Source: Thalassotalea profundi
Lineage (GTDB): Bacteria; Pseudomonadota; Gammaproteobacteria; Enterobacterales; Alteromonadaceae
Length of the DNA stretch: 64,000 nt
Direction of reading: 5' to 3'
Assembly: GCF_014653195.1 (NCBI RefSeq)
Contig: NZ_BNAH01000012.1
Span: 62,001 to 126,000, forward strand
Positions 46,064-57,818 of this stretch are shown here, one piece after another (the first letter of the stretch is position 1; every line of letters starts with the position of its first letter). The position numbers and the translations under genes were made by a program. The notes under the pieces were generated by a model, which did not search any database, had not been told where the DNA came from, and was given only the letters and a program-made list of their open reading frames with translations.

Positions 46064-48316
46064 TTAAAATTTGTAATTAAGTTCAACACCCAATTGCCTT
46101 GCCTCACCTTTTAATTCTGTTACAGCGCCTAAAGCGGCAATAGAATCAAACCTTAATTCAGCATACTCAACGTTGGTTAGGTTTTTCCCCCAAAGTGACA
46201 ATAATAAAGCATTACTTGCCTGATAACTTATACGCCCATTAGCAAGGGTATATCCTTTCTGCTCGGTGTAAATGTTTTCATTCTGATCAAAGTAAAAATC
46301 TGACTGATAGTCAAAGCCTAATTGTGAAGTCAGCATTTTTCCAGCAAGTTGTGTTTCATAAAGAACAGAACCACTGATATTCCATTTTGAAGAAAATGGC
46401 AGACGGTTATCATCAACTAAGATATTATTTTTTTGATAATGGCCAATATTCGCCTTGGGTAAATACCCCACGTTAATATTAAATTGTAAATTATTCGTAG
46501 GTGTATAAGCCATCTCTAATTCGGCACCATAGATAGTCGAATCACCGGCATTTTTTAACACGTGATAAGGCACCACACTATTTGGAATATTAACAAACAC
46601 CTGCTGTTCTCGATAATCATAATAGAATGCAGCAATATTTAATTGTAAATAGGGAATAATATTTTGTAATTTTCCTCCCACCTCATAAGCATGAAGTTTT
46701 TCTGCTTGATATTCTGAATCTCGCGCTTGTAATTCACTGGTAGAATAGCCCCCATTATAACCACCACTTTTATAGCCGCGTGTATAGCTTACATAAAGAC
46801 TATTATAAGCATTTAGCTTTTGCGTTAAGGCTAATTTTCCTGACCATTCTCCATCAGTAACCTCACCATTAAAATCCCATAAATCGGGAATCAAACCAGT
46901 GATAATATCAAGATCTGCATTTGCATGATATTTAGTGCTCTCATCGGTATAGCGTAATCCAGTAGTTAACGTTGTAGCGTCAGTGACCTGGTAATCTAAC
47001 TGCGAATAAATAGCCATTGAACTATTTTTCAATACATTATTATAACGATACTCTGCTGCGTTAGTTGCTAATTGAGGTATAGCTCTAAAATCACGAAATA
47101 AATCAAAACTATTATTTTGCTTGGTTTCTTCACTTAAATAAAATAGACCCGTTTGCCAAAATACCTGCTTTAAATGGTAGGCTATATTTAACTCATGGGA
47201 AACAAGTCGGTTACCTGTGCCCATAGAGCCTTCAATATAATTACCGATACCATCCGAATCCCACAAATGATCTCGCTCTAAGTCTCGTAAGCCACTGATA
47301 AGCGTTAGGTCAATATTTGGATTTATATGCCACTGAACATTAAGACTTGCTCCCCAACTATCACTTTCGTGATTTCTATCAGCGGTATCGGCTTTCACAT
47401 CCCAAAAATCAGAGCCACCCACTTGTCCGCCAAATGCGTCCATACATATGTCAGAGCCAGCTTGTTCTGGCGTGCACATTCCTGAACCATCAAGATTTAA
47501 AATGCCGTTACTGGCAATAGGTTTAGGCTTTCCTGACCATTTTTCCTGATGAACTTTAGCTAAAATAGTGACATCATCAAGTTCAGATTTCACTATCAAA
47601 CGAAAGTTTTGCTGTTTTAATCCCCCATCAGGAGACCCCTCCATTAAGTTATTAGTGGAAAAATCATAATCGTCTTGATTGAAAGCAAATCTCATTGCTG
47701 TGGTATCAGATAAAGGAATATTTATCGCACCATCTACTGAACGATAGCTATATTGCCCTATGCTCGCATTTATATAACCACCAAATTCAGCATCAGGTTG
47801 CTTAGACATTAAGAGTATGGCGCCACCTGTTGTGTTACGACCAAATAATGTGCCTTGAGGGCCTCTTAATACTTCTATTTGCTCAATATCAAATAAGTTA
47901 ATTGATAAATTATTGGCGCTGCCACTAACAATTCCATCACTATATATAGCAATGGGGGAAATAGTAGAAGTGTTATAATCGATCATACCTACGCCACGAA
48001 TACTAAATGCTGGTGGTGTGCCTTCTCCCGCATTATTCGTAATTTTCAGATTGGGGACTGAATTAGCCAGTTGTGTAGTATCTTTAATTTGTAATCGGTC
48101 AATATCTGAACCATCAATTGCAGTAACAGCAACAGCAACATCAACTATACTTTGCGCCCTTTTTTGCGCATATACTTCAATAACTTCAATGTCTGCAGAG
48201 CTTTCTTTAACTTTACTTGCTTTTAATTCAAGTCCATTTGCGTTTACTGGGTTAGATACACCCGTTACAAGCATTCCTGCTGCAACTGAAAGGAATAATG
48301 TGTTTAACTTGAACAT
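46064..48316 (-). CDS. TonB-dependent outer-membrane receptor
   Basis: A 750-residue receptor. Signal peptide (about 1-26, ending PVNA), TonB-box-like IEVIEVYA (about 42-50), plug domain (about 55-165, VAVAVTAIDGSDIDRLQ, EVLRGPQGTLFGRNTTGGAI), then a beta-barrel to the end with a terminal aromatic strand (GVELNYKF). The family moves iron complexes, vitamins or glycan and other organic substrates using energy from TonB. The plug resembles FecA/CirA-like 'FeoA-receptor' forms common in marine bacteria, so the ligand cannot be named. No transport operon surrounds it. The AT-rich upstream region holds a palindrome. Confidence 0.9.
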   Translation of the reverse strand: MFKLNTLFLSVAAGMLVTGVSNPVNANGLELKASKVKESSADIEVIEVYAQKRAQSIVDVAVAVTAIDGSDIDRLQIKDTTQLANSVPNLKITNNAGEGTPPAFSIRGVGMIDYNTSTISPIAIYSDGIVSGSANNLSINLFDIEQIEVLRGPQGTLFGRNTTGGAILLMSKQPDAEFGGYINASIGQYSYRSVDGAINIPLSDTTAMRFAFNQDDYDFSTNNLMEGSPDGGLKQQNFRLIVKSELDDVTILAKVHQEKWSGKPKPIASNGILNLDGSGMCTPEQAGSDICMDAFGGQVGGSDFWDVKADTADRNHESDSWGASLNVQWHINPNIDLTLISGLRDLERDHLWDSDGIGNYIEGSMGTGNRLVSHELNIAYHLKQVFWQTGLFYLSEETKQNNSFDLFRDFRAIPQLATNAAEYRYNNVLKNSSMAIYSQLDYQVTDATTLTTGLRYTDESTKYHANADLDIITGLIPDLWDFNGEVTDGEWSGKLALTQKLNAYNSLYVSYTRGYKSGGYNGGYSTSELQARDSEYQAEKLHAYEVGGKLQNIIPYLQLNIAAFYYDYREQQVFVNIPNSVVPYHVLKNAGDSTIYGAELEMAYTPTNNLQFNINVGYLPKANIGHYQKNNILVDDNRLPFSSKWNISGSVLYETQLAGKMLTSQLGFDYQSDFYFDQNENIYTEQKGYTLANGRISYQASNALLLSLWGKNLTNVEYAELRFDSIAALGAVTELKGEARQLGVELNYKF

Positions 48317-48792
48317 TAAAACGCCTTGATTGTAATACTAAATTCATTAAATTTAGGTGTAAAACATCGCAAAAAAATGGCTAAAATGAATATGATGATT
48401 AATAATCATTTATATAGCTTTAACTTATTTTTCACCACATTAAATTACACTGAATTATTAAAAACTCTAATAAAGTTAACAAAAAGTTAATTTACAACTA
48501 AATAATGAGTAACTTTTATATCAAAAAGCTTGATATATAATAGGTAGGTACTAGTGTAGTTACATAAATTACTTTTTAAAAGTAAGTTTATAAATTTACA
48601 CTCATTATTTACCTCGAATAAAAATAGATTTGATGGAAATTAGAAAAATGAGCACGATAAATACAAAAATAATGTATTTATCCTAAGATCAAAAATACAC
48701 TGCTGATCAATTTACTCAATTAGTACTAATCCGTAGATAAGCAGAAACGACATTACTGAATATAGTAGATTTATCAAGGAATCCTCATTTTT
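48317..48792. promoter_or_regulatory. Divergent AT-rich control region
   Basis: A 476-bp spacer between the TonB receptor gene and the giant hybrid-kinase gene, with no credible ORF. It holds a 15-bp palindrome ATGATTAATAATCAT (48395-48409), about 80 bp before the receptor start, and an inverted repeat TATATCAA/TTGATATA (around 48518-48538). The first is faintly like a Fur site but does not match the 7-1-7 consensus in register. No promoter hexamers were confidently assigned. Confidence 0.4.
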
Positions 48793-51700
48793 ATGCTTTC
48801 GTTTAAAGATTACAGTATCATCAAAGAATTAAATGCAATATCGACTTCTATCAGTGCTTTTTTAGCACACAATGCCAATAATGAAAAAGTATTAGTCAAA
48901 CGATTTAAAAAAAATGACAACAAACAATCAACTGTACAGTTTAAACAAGCAATATCACTTGCAAACTCTATTGATACAAACGGAATAGTACAAACAATAG
49001 AATCCTTTGAAGATCCTTTTTACTACTACGCCATCTACCCTTACCATCAACAATACACATTATATGACTATAGTGAGCAATCGGATAACCTTGAAAACCA
49101 ATTAATCATTGCGATCAACCTTTGTAATTTAATCAGCCTTTTACATGATAAAAAACTCGTCATTAACAACATTAATGCTACTAACGTTTTCGTAGATGAT
49201 AAATTAAAGGTATATCTTTTTGATTTATCATTAGTGAGTCAATATAGTTCTATCCATAAGCGTATAAATAACAATCAACTAGACCAATACAATCTCAAAG
49301 CCATGTCGCCAGAAGCAAGTGGCAGAATAAACAAACCTGTCGAGTATTATTCCGATATCTATTCATTAGGTGCCACACTTTTCAAATTATTTACTGGCCA
49401 ATACCCTTTTGAATTAGAAGATGACATTGAATTAGTGCACGCTCATATGGCTGTTGAGCCTAAGCTAGCTAATTACTATCAACCAAATGTTCCAGAGCAA
49501 GTTGCATTAATTTTAGATAAGTTATTACAAAAAACTCCCGAGCAACGCTATAAAACGGTTGCCGGTTTATCAGAAGATTTCCAACAATGCCTACATTTAT
49601 TAACAGAAAACGGTGAAGTGACACCTTTTGAACTTGCCCAGCGCGATATCAGCGAAACATTAACCTTCCCTGGCAAATTATATGGTCGCGACCAAGAAGT
49701 TAAAACTTTATTTAACGCTTACCAAACAGTACAAAAACAACACAGCACTCAACTTTGCGTAATAAGTGGCTACTCTGGTGTCGGGAAGTCTAGGTTAATT
49801 AAAGAGATACACCACCCCATCAACGAAGAAAAAAGCTACTTTGCTAGTGGTAAATTTGAACAATATAAAAAATCTACCGCATATTTTGCATTAATAGAAT
49901 CATTAAAAGAATTAATTGAACAAATATTGGGAGAAAGCAAAGAAGAATTAGCACAATGGCGAAGTATTATTCAACAAGAACTCGCTGATAATGGTAGACT
50001 GATAACCGATTTAATTCCTGACTTAAGCCTCATCATCGGACCACAAAAACCGGTTGAAATATTAGGCCCAAGTGAAAGCAAAGTACGATTCGATAATACC
50101 ATCATCAACCTATTCAAAGCCTTAGGTACTCGGCAAAAACTAATCACTTTATTTTTAGATGATATGCAATGGTCTGATCTCGCGACTATAAAATTATTGG
50201 AAAAAATAATAAATCATCCAGAAATTAAGCATTTATTGCTCATCATTGCTTATCGCGATAACGAAATTGATACTTTTCATGTACTCAATCATTTTTTAAG
50301 CATCATTGATGACTCATCCACTTTTCATAGCCATATCAAGTTAAAGCCACTAAAGGCTAATGTCATCAAACAATTTATTGCTGACACCTTACTCCTCGAT
50401 GCATCGAAAGTGACATCTTTTTCTACGGCTGTGATTAAAAAAACAGGGGGAAATCCATTTTTTACAAAAGAGTTCCTCAAATCTTTGCAAGAAAAAGACT
50501 TGCTTTTCCTTGACGAAACTAACCAGTGGGCATGGAATATTCCCGAACTAGACAAGTTGTCAGTCACGGATAATATTGTTGACTTAATGGTAGCTAGGAT
50601 AAGAAGACTGTCTGAATTTCAACAAGATATATTACATGTCACAGCCTGTATTGGAGCAAGTGCTCACCTAAATATTATTGCCGATATATTACATAAAAAA
50701 AATGATGTGATTATGCATCATTTAAAAGCAATGATTGAACACGGCTTAATTAGCGCATTCTCTCAAACTGATAATGACACCATAGAAACGATCCGTTTTG
50801 TCCACGATAAAATACAACAAGCCGCTTATTCACTTGAACGTCCCATACCAAAGTCCGCTATCCATTATAGTATTGCGGAATATTACCTTGCACTGTTAAA
50901 CAAGCATCATGACGTTAATATTTTTGATTATATTGAACATTTAAATAATGCCGCTCCTCTATATATTGATCAAGATAAAGAGCTATTACTTGTCACCTAC
51001 AATATAGAAGCTGGACAAAAAGCACTGACAGCAAACGCCTACAGCAACGCTTTTTATTATTTTGAACAAGCCGAACAATATTTAGGAAATAATCGATGGA
51101 ATACCCATTATTTGCAAGCAAAACAGGTTATTTTAGGTAAAGCAAATGCTAGTTACTTAACGCAAGATTTTGAACAAATAAATGAAATTTATCAACAAAA
51201 CCAACAATACTTGAGCAATAAAGTCGAAAAAGTAAATTTAGCTAAAATACAAATATTAGCACTAATTGCGCAAAATAATATGCCTGAAGCCTTATCATTA
51301 GGATTATCTATACTCTCTGAATTAGGTTTTGACTTAGCACACCAAAGCGATATTGCAAATCGGTACTTAAGCTTAGAAAATTATTACGAAAATAAGCCAA
51401 TTAGCCAGTTTATTGATTTACCTATAATGACTGACGAAATAGGCTTAGCTGCTTTAGATATTTTAAATACAATCCAAACGCCCGCATACCTAATCAATCC
51501 TAATGATTTTTTAGCCGTCGCTTATACTTCAATGAAAATTTGTTTAAGCTCGGGTATATCAGCAATATCAAGTAAAGTGTTTGTTACCCATGCTTTATTA
51601 TTATGCGGAGCTTTTAACAAGTTTAAAGATGGTTTAGCTTTTGCTAATTTAGCAACCGAAATTAGCAATAAATTTCCTCTCCCATACAGAGAAATTGAAG

Positions 51701-54700
51701 TTGAATTTACCCGAAATGTTTCAGTTATCCATTGGAATAAGCATCTAAAAGAAACATTAGCACCACTTGAACATAACTTTTACCATGGAATTGATGTTGG
51801 TAATATTGAGTATGCTTTCCACTCTATTTTATTTTTTTGTACCCACCAACTTTTTTCGGGAGAAAGCCTAGATAAAGTTGATGCCATCTTCAAAAAATAC
51901 AGTCAACTGATGGCAGAAAAAAAACAGGCTTATCAGCTTGGCTTAACGCAAGTTTGGCACCAGTTTTTGCTGAACCTAAGCGATCATAAAAAAATACAAG
52001 TGAACTTTGAAGGTCCTGCTTTTAACGAATATAAATCTCTATATTTCTTGCAAGAAACCAATAACACCACCACATTATTTGCTTATCATAGTGCTAAAAT
52101 GGCCTTAGCCTATTTGCTATCAGACGATGTACAAGCTAAAGAGCAATTTGAATTAGCCGAGCCGTTAGCTGCATCAGTCGTCTCACTTTACCATTTTTCA
52201 GAGTTTTTTTACTATGGTGCATTAGTGCTTGCCAAGCAATGTAAGGCATTAACACAGGAGTCACAAGTATTTAAAGACATCTTTGAGAAGCTTAAACAAT
52301 ACCAACATTTACTTCAGCTTTGGGCACAAAATGCTCCTGAGAACTATTTACATAAAGCACAGTTAATTGCCGCAGAAATTGCACATATTGAAAAACAACC
52401 TAACGCATGGCAGTTATATGATGATGCTATCAATAGTGCTAGTCAGCAAGGTTATATTCAATATCAAGCACAAGCGCAGGAGTTGGTCGCTCAATATTGG
52501 TTAACTTTTGATAAACCAGATATTGCTACTAATTACCTGCAAAGCTCCTATGAAAAATTCTTAATATGGGGCGCGCACGCAAAAGCAAAACAATTAAAGC
52601 GTAAATATAAATCACTCAGGTATTTTAATCATGCCAAAATAAATAGTGAGCTCTCATCAAGCCCTAAAAATTCGTACACTCAATCCTTAGATTTAGCTTC
52701 AGTCTTGAAAGCTTCCGAAACCTTGAGTGGGGAAGCCGACTTACAAGCGTATTTACATCGTATGATGGTGATAATTATAGAAAATGCAGGCGCGCAGAAA
52801 GGTGCATTATTATTACAAACCGAAGGTATTCTCAATGTAGAAATAGCTATCGGTAATTATGGAAAAAGCGCCTCTGAAAACCAATTACCCTACAGTTTGA
52901 TTAATTATGTAGCACGTAGGCAACAAGCAAAAATCATTGAAAATTCAGTGGCAGAATCTAAGTTTTCAAATGACCCCTACTTTGAAAATAATCACCCAAA
53001 ATCAGTTATATGCTTACCCAGCATTGTAAAAGGCAATTTAATGGGTGTGGTGTATTTAGAGCATTATGCAATTGAAAATGCATTTACAAATGAAAGGGTG
53101 AGCGTACTACAACTGCTCGCTGATCAAACTGCTATTTCTTTCGATAATGCAAAACTTTACCAACAAGTGCTGTCATATAGTCGCAACCTAGAGCATCAAA
53201 TTCATGAACGTACTAAGGAGCTTGCTTCAGAAAAAATTAAAGCAGAACAAGCAAGCCAAGCAAAATCTAACTTCTTAGCAAACATGAGCCATGAAATAAG
53301 AACACCAATGAACGCAATAATTGGTTTAAGTCAACTTGCCTTGCGTACAAATTTAAATGGTGCTCAAAAGGATTATTTAGAAAAAATCCAAGATTCATCA
53401 AAATCTTTGCTTGAGTTAATTAATGACATTCTAGACTTTTCAAAAATTGAAGCTCAAAAAATGAGCCTAGAACGAGTAACATTTTCACTCTCTGATATAT
53501 TACAACGCGTGGTAAATGTATGTACGTATAAAGTACATGAAAAAGGTTTAGAGTTTGTAATTGATATTAACAATAACGTCCCTCAAACTTTAATTGGCGA
53601 CCCTTTAAGACTGCAACAAATAATTATTAACCTTGCCAATAACGCCATTAAATTCACTAATGAAGGTTCAATCCACATTCATATTGAAAAATTAAACAGT
53701 AATAAAGTCATCACAGAATTAAAATTCTCTGTACACGATACCGGCATAGGCATGACGGATGAACAAACAAAGCGTTTATTTGAATCATTTTCTCAGGCCG
53801 ATGACTCTGTTACCCGAAAATATGGTGGCACTGGCTTAGGCTTAGCAATCAGCAAACAATTAGCTGAATTAATGGATGGAAAAATTTGGGTAGTTAGTGA
53901 GCATAATAAAGGCTCTAGTTTCAGCTTTACTGCAAAATTTGAGCAGTGCTCTCAGCAAAGCAATGCTAAGTTAACTTTCAATAGACAAGCGCTTTCTAGC
54001 CTAAAAGTACTTGTTGCTGATGATATTGATATTACTCGCAAAGTACTATTAAACGCCCTTTCACACATAGGCATTCAAGCTGACGGTGTAAATGATGGAC
54101 AGCATGCGCTTGAGCAAGTACTATCTGCCGAAAAATTAGCCCAGCCTTATGATTTAGTGCTTATGGATTGGAAAATGCCGATAATGGATGGCATTGAAGC
54201 GGCAAGAAAGATACAACAACAAGCACAAGGCAAGCCCCCACATATTTTGATGGTTTCTGCATATGACAAAGACGAAGCTAAACGCTTTGCAAAAGATGTT
54301 GAAATTGAAAAATTCATAGAAAAACCAATCGAACAATCCGTTTTAGTTGACTCTATTATTGAGCTATTAAGCAAAGAAAGTCAGCCAATTCAAGCGCTCG
54401 ATGTTGAACACCAAGTCATTATTCCTGATTTAAGTGATTTCAAAGTGTTACTTGTTGAAGATAACCTAATTAATCAACAAGTCGCTAAAGAATTTTTAGC
54501 AGATACTGGCATTTCTATTGAATGCGCTGAAAATGGCGTAATTGCCTTAGAAAAGTTAGCGATAGCCCCTTTTGATATTGTGTTAATGGATATTCAAATG
54601 CCTGAAATGGATGGATTGACGGCGGCAACTGAAATACGTAATACACTTAAATTAATAGACCTTCCTATTATTGCAATGACAGCCCATGCTATGGAGGGAG

Positions 54701-55455
54701 ATGTTGAAAAAAGTATTATTGCGGGCATGAATCAGCATTTAACTAAGCCGATAGAACCTGAATTGCTATATCAAACCTTAACGCATTATTTAATTGCAAA
54801 TAAATTATCAGCTAAAAACAGTGATGAAAAACCAGAAATTGCAAAAGACATGCATAAGTTACAGCTACTTAAAGATAATACGACCCTACATGTTGATGAG
54901 GCCGTAAAGAAAATTCAAGGAAAACGCGCCTTATACCTCCAATTAGTAAAAGACTTTTGGCATAAATATCAAACATTAGCACATGATATAAGTGAGCTTT
55001 ATAAAGCCCATCAACAAGAAGAATTTTATCGCAGAATTCACTCCTTAAAATCCACAGCCCAATATATTGGAGCTTACGAACTATCACAATCAGCTAATAT
55101 GCTAGAGAGTGAATTAAAAAAACAAGGTGTACATATTGAACTGAAATTGAACGAAGTCTGCACTCATATTGAATATCTTATTGCACAATTAAATCGTGTT
55201 TATCAACAGGAAAAACGTCCTGAAGCGACTGAAATACTTAATACAAGTCAAGCTAAAGTATTTATAGAGCAATTAAAACCGTTACTAAATAATGCCGATA
55301 TAATTGCTGAAGAGGTTTCACAGCAACTTTATCAGTTAGCTGAAAGAACAGAATATCATAGTGAGATAGCTCACCTTCATGCATTAATTAATGATTACGA
55401 CTTTGGGGAAGCCATGGATGCTTTAATTCAAATTGAAAAATCTTTAAGTAATTAA
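48793..55455 (+). CDS. Giant pseudokinase-ATPase-GAF hybrid histidine kinase
   Basis: A 2220-residue protein. Order: Ser/Thr-kinase-like domain (about 5-265), AAA-type ATPase (about 290-560, P-loop GYSGVGKS at 326-333), a TPR-like helical region (about 700-1270), GAF (about 1310-1450), HisKA with His1500 in [11 protein letters not shown], HATPase (about 1590-1720), two receivers (Asp1792 in VLMDWKMP, Asp1933 in [12 protein letters not shown]) and an HPt domain (His2083 in [12 protein letters not shown]). The kinase keeps Lys36 but has VINNINATN where the catalytic HRD-like Asp should be, and DLS for DFG, so it is probably a pseudokinase. It is a complete phosphorelay in one chain. The next gene (REC-GGDEF) 32 bp on is the likely output. 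Confidence 0.88.
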   Translation: MLSFKDYSIIKELNAISTSISAFLAHNANNEKVLVKRFKKNDNKQSTVQFKQAISLANSIDTNGIVQTIESFEDPFYYYAIYPYHQQYTLYDYSEQSDNLENQLIIAINLCNLISLLHDKKLVINNINATNVFVDDKLKVYLFDLSLVSQYSSIHKRINNNQLDQYNLKAMSPEASGRINKPVEYYSDIYSLGATLFKLFTGQYPFELEDDIELVHAHMAVEPKLANYYQPNVPEQVALILDKLLQKTPEQRYKTVAGLSEDFQQCLHLLTENGEVTPFELAQRDISETLTFPGKLYGRDQEVKTLFNAYQTVQKQHSTQLCVISGYSGVGKSRLIKEIHHPINEEKSYFASGKFEQYKKSTAYFALIESLKELIEQILGESKEELAQWRSIIQQELADNGRLITDLIPDLSLIIGPQKPVEILGPSESKVRFDNTIINLFKALGTRQKLITLFLDDMQWSDLATIKLLEKIINHPEIKHLLLIIAYRDNEIDTFHVLNHFLSIIDDSSTFHSHIKLKPLKANVIKQFIADTLLLDASKVTSFSTAVIKKTGGNPFFTKEFLKSLQEKDLLFLDETNQWAWNIPELDKLSVTDNIVDLMVARIRRLSEFQQDILHVTACIGASAHLNIIADILHKKNDVIMHHLKAMIEHGLISAFSQTDNDTIETIRFVHDKIQQAAYSLERPIPKSAIHYSIAEYYLALLNKHHDVNIFDYIEHLNNAAPLYIDQDKELLLVTYNIEAGQKALTANAYSNAFYYFEQAEQYLGNNRWNTHYLQAKQVILGKANASYLTQDFEQINEIYQQNQQYLSNKVEKVNLAKIQILALIAQNNMPEALSLGLSILSELGFDLAHQSDIANRYLSLENYYENKPISQFIDLPIMTDEIGLAALDILNTIQTPAYLINPNDFLAVAYTSMKICLSSGISAISSKVFVTHALLLCGAFNKFKDGLAFANLATEISNKFPLPYREIEVEFTRNVSVIHWNKHLKETLAPLEHNFYHGIDVGNIEYAFHSILFFCTHQLFSGESLDKVDAIFKKYSQLMAEKKQAYQLGLTQVWHQFLLNLSDHKKIQVNFEGPAFNEYKSLYFLQETNNTTTLFAYHSAKMALAYLLSDDVQAKEQFELAEPLAASVVSLYHFSEFFYYGALVLAKQCKALTQESQVFKDIFEKLKQYQHLLQLWAQNAPENYLHKAQLIAAEIAHIEKQPNAWQLYDDAINSASQQGYIQYQAQAQELVAQYWLTFDKPDIATNYLQSSYEKFLIWGAHAKAKQLKRKYKSLRYFNHAKINSELSSSPKNSYTQSLDLASVLKASETLSGEADLQAYLHRMMVIIIENAGAQKGALLLQTEGILNVEIAIGNYGKSASENQLPYSLINYVARRQQAKIIENSVAESKFSNDPYFENNHPKSVICLPSIVKGNLMGVVYLEHYAIENAFTNERVSVLQLLADQTAISFDNAKLYQQVLSYSRNLEHQIHERTKELASEKIKAEQASQAKSNFLANMSHEIRTPMNAIIGLSQLALRTNLNGAQKDYLEKIQDSSKSLLELINDILDFSKIEAQKMSLERVTFSLSDILQRVVNVCTYKVHEKGLEFVIDINNNVPQTLIGDPLRLQQIIINLANNAIKFTNEGSIHIHIEKLNSNKVITELKFSVHDTGIGMTDEQTKRLFESFSQADDSVTRKYGGTGLGLAISKQLAELMDGKIWVVSEHNKGSSFSFTAKFEQCSQQSNAKLTFNRQALSSLKVLVADDIDITRKVLLNALSHIGIQADGVNDGQHALEQVLSAEKLAQPYDLVLMDWKMPIMDGIEAARKIQQQAQGKPPHILMVSAYDKDEAKRFAKDVEIEKFIEKPIEQSVLVDSIIELLSKESQPIQALDVEHQVIIPDLSDFKVLLVEDNLINQQVAKEFLADTGISIECAENGVIALEKLAIAPFDIVLMDIQMPEMDGLTAATEIRNTLKLIDLPIIAMTAHAMEGDVEKSIIAGMNQHLTKPIEPELLYQTLTHYLIANKLSAKNSDEKPEIAKDMHKLQLLKDNTTLHVDEAVKKIQGKRALYLQLVKDFWHKYQTLAHDISELYKAHQQEEFYRRIHSLKSTAQYIGAYELSQSANMLESELKKQGVHIELKLNEVCTHIEYLIAQLNRVYQQEKRPEATEILNTSQAKVFIEQLKPLLNNADIIAEEVSQQLYQLAERTEYHSEIAHLHALINDYDFGEAMDALIQIEKSLSN

Positions 55456-55487
55456 CAACTTAACAATATCGCATAAAAGAGATTAAT

Positions 55488-56450
55488 ATGACTCAAGGAC
55501 AGGATAAAGTAGGCCAAAGACGCGCCGTTGATAAACATTTCACAATACTGTGTATTGATGACGAAAGTGTAAATCTGAAAATTCTCGCCTCAATTTTTAA
55601 AGAGCATTATAAAGTTGTAGCTTGTAAAAGTGCACATCAAGGACTGAAAATAGCCTTAGATATTATTCCTGATTTGATTTTACTCGATGTATTAATGCCA
55701 GAAGAAAATGGTTTTGAGTTAATTCAATCAATAAAACAAGAGGACAAAATAAAACACATTCCTGTTATTTTTATTACGGGATTACAAAGTGCTGAAGATG
55801 AAGAAAAAGGTTTAACACTTGGGGCTTGCGATTACATTCAGAAACCCTTTAATTATGGCATTGTTCGCGCAAGAGTAAACACTCACCTCGAAATCATAAG
55901 ACAACGTGAATTACTGGAGCGGTTTGCAAATTTTGACAGCTTAACTGAACTGCCCAATCGGCGAAAATGGGAAAAAGATATAAAAGAGCAATGGATATTT
56001 GCTATTGAAGCCAAGCAAGGCATTGTCATTGGAATAGCTGATGTTGATTGTTTTAAACTATATAATGACACTTACGGCCATCAAATGGGTGATATTGTCT
56101 TACGTAAGGTTGCTAATGCTCTTCGTCGAGTGCTTTACGAATACCATGGTGATATATATCGCTGTGGCGGAGAAGAATTCTACTTTTACTTACCTGTTAA
56201 CAAAAAAAATAATATTCAAACTATTTTAGCTGAATGTATTGAACAGGTGCATTTACTCAATATTCAGCACTCAACCTCTATTGCCTGCTCACAAATTTCA
56301 GTGAGCATTGGCGCAGCACAAATATCACCAACCTACAACACAGCATTAGAAAGCGTTATTAAAAAAGCAGATGATAAACTTTACCAAGTAAAAAACAGCA
56401 CACGTAACGCCATTGCTTTTACCGAAATAACATCAGATATGACAGAATAG
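55488..56450 (+). CDS. REC-GGDEF diguanylate cyclase
   Basis: A 320-residue response regulator. The receiver (about 15-135) has ILCIDDESVNLK, Asp near 69 in LILLDVLMPEENG, and Lys in YIQKPFN. The GGDEF domain (about 150-315) carries the active-site motif RCGGEEFYFYLP. It should make cyclic di-GMP when phosphorylated. It lies 32 bp after the giant hybrid kinase, whose HPt domain can phosphorylate a receiver, so a relay from kinase to c-di-GMP output is a reasonable inference. An I-site (RxxD) is not clearly seen. GAGATTAAT precedes the ATG. Confidence 0.92.
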   Translation: MTQGQDKVGQRRAVDKHFTILCIDDESVNLKILASIFKEHYKVVACKSAHQGLKIALDIIPDLILLDVLMPEENGFELIQSIKQEDKIKHIPVIFITGLQSAEDEEKGLTLGACDYIQKPFNYGIVRARVNTHLEIIRQRELLERFANFDSLTELPNRRKWEKDIKEQWIFAIEAKQGIVIGIADVDCFKLYNDTYGHQMGDIVLRKVANALRRVLYEYHGDIYRCGGEEFYFYLPVNKKNNIQTILAECIEQVHLLNIQHSTSIACSQISVSIGAAQISPTYNTALESVIKKADDKLYQVKNSTRNAIAFTEITSDMTE

Positions 56451-56671
56451 AAAACAGACTAATCTGTGGTTCGAAATTAATGACTTAGAGCCTATCGATT
56501 TTTTGTGGATGAATTTTGCTTGAAAAAACGTTTAGGTGCACCAAACAAGGCGTGGTCTAGTCAATTTGCTAAAATTTCAGTATAGTGCGCGACTTGTTTA
56601 TTATTGATTAAAGATTATATTCAGTTATCTATTTCTTTGAATATAATACATATGCCGTTAGGAGAAACATC

Positions 56672-57301
56672 GTGGCCACCCCTGGTAATTTATTCATACT
56701 GTCAGCCCCTAGTGGTGCGGGTAAATCGAGTCTGATCACTGCTTTATTAAAACAACCGAATAAACGAAAGCTACAAGTATCTGTTTCTCATACCACAAGA
56801 GAACCAAGACCAGGTGAAATCAATGGCGAACACTACCACTTTGTTTCAGTAGAAGATTTTAAGAAAAGCATTGAACAGAAGCATTTTTATGAATGGGCTG
56901 AAGTATTTGATAATTACTACGGTACCTCAGAAGTAGCTATTGATGAGCAACTAGCAAAAGGAATTGATGTTTTCCTTGATATTGATTGGCAAGGTGCGCA
57001 ACAGGTTCGAATGAAAAAACCTGACGTTACCACTATTTTTATCAGTCCCCCATCAAGAGCCACCCTGGAAGATAGGTTGCGTAAACGAGGTCAAGACAGT
57101 GAAGAAGTCATTGCACAACGTATGGCACAAGCACAATCTGAATGTTCTCATTTTCAAGAATTTGATTACATCATTATCAATGATGAATTCGAACAAGCTT
57201 TAGCTGATTTAGTGACTATTGTCGAAAATCAACGCTTAAAACGTAGTCAACAAGTAGAAAATCATAAAGATTTATTCAAAGATCTATTGGCTAACGATTA
57301 A
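56672..57301 (+). CDS. gmk: Guanylate kinase
   Basis: A 209-residue Gmk of usual length. The P-loop [13 protein letters not shown] (8-20), the GMP-binding [20 protein letters not shown] region and DWQGAQQVR are characteristic. It phosphorylates GMP and dGMP to the diphosphates. The start is GTG at 56672 with AGGAG eight bases upstream. It heads the conserved gmk-rpoZ-spoT run, with rpoZ beginning 53 bp after its stop. Confidence 0.97.
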   Translation: MATPGNLFILSAPSGAGKSSLITALLKQPNKRKLQVSVSHTTREPRPGEINGEHYHFVSVEDFKKSIEQKHFYEWAEVFDNYYGTSEVAIDEQLAKGIDVFLDIDWQGAQQVRMKKPDVTTIFISPPSRATLEDRLRKRGQDSEEVIAQRMAQAQSECSHFQEFDYIIINDEFEQALADLVTIVENQRLKRSQQVENHKDLFKDLLAND

Positions 57302-57354
57302 GCACATAGTAAACTACGCAACTATTTTATAAAAATTGAAGTTGGAGTGACCAA

Positions 57355-57633
57355 ATGGCTCGCGTAACTGTTGAAGATGCCGTAGATAAAATCGGTAATC
57401 GTTTTGACTTGGTGTTGGTAGCATCTCGTCGTGCTCGTCAAATTGCAACGGGTGGTAAAGATCCATTGGTTGAAAGAGAAAACGATAAGCCAACCGTACT
57501 AGCATTAAGAGAAATTGAAGAAGGGTTAATAACGTCTTCAGTGATGGATGTTTCTGATCGTCATGAGCAAGTGCAACAAGAATCAGCTGAATTAGCTGCT
57601 GTTGCGGCTATTGTTGGTGGAAACAGCCAATAA
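57355..57633 (+). CDS. rpoZ: RNA polymerase omega subunit
   Basis: A 92-residue omega subunit ([30 protein letters not shown]), nearly the length of E. coli RpoZ (91). It binds the beta-prime subunit, helps polymerase assembly and forms one ppGpp site. GGAGTGACC precedes the ATG. A strong terminator lies between it and spoT, so part of the transcription may stop here. Confidence 0.97.
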   Translation: MARVTVEDAVDKIGNRFDLVLVASRRARQIATGGKDPLVERENDKPTVLALREIEEGLITSSVMDVSDRHEQVQQESAELAAVAAIVGGNSQ

Positions 57634-57655
57634 TTTAGTGATGCAGAAAACCAAT

Positions 57656-57697
57656 AAACGCGTAATTTACCTATAAGTAATTGCGCGTTTTTTATTT
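57656..57697 (+). terminator. Rho-independent terminator after rpoZ
   Basis: AAACGCGTAATT (57656-57667) and AATTGCGCGTTT (57679-57690) form a 12-bp stem with one G-U pair, then a T-run. It lies 22 bp past rpoZ. Confidence 0.82.
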
Positions 57698-57818
57698 TAA
57701 CTATTTAAATAACCGTAATATACCCGCTAATTGATTCATTCAGGATCTTTAAAATATTGGCTTTCTATTTAAATACACGTATTCTTTAATTAAAACTACC
57801 CTCATCAAGGAAAAGCTG

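Noticed and set aside
48395..48409. Fur box upstream of the TonB receptor
   Set aside because: The palindrome does not fit the 7-1-7 Fur consensus in register; calling it Fur-controlled would be a guess.
48793..55455. Defence-type STAND ATPase system
   Set aside because: The order kinase-like/AAA/GAF/HK/REC/HPt is a known signalling architecture and nothing nearby resembles a defence effector.
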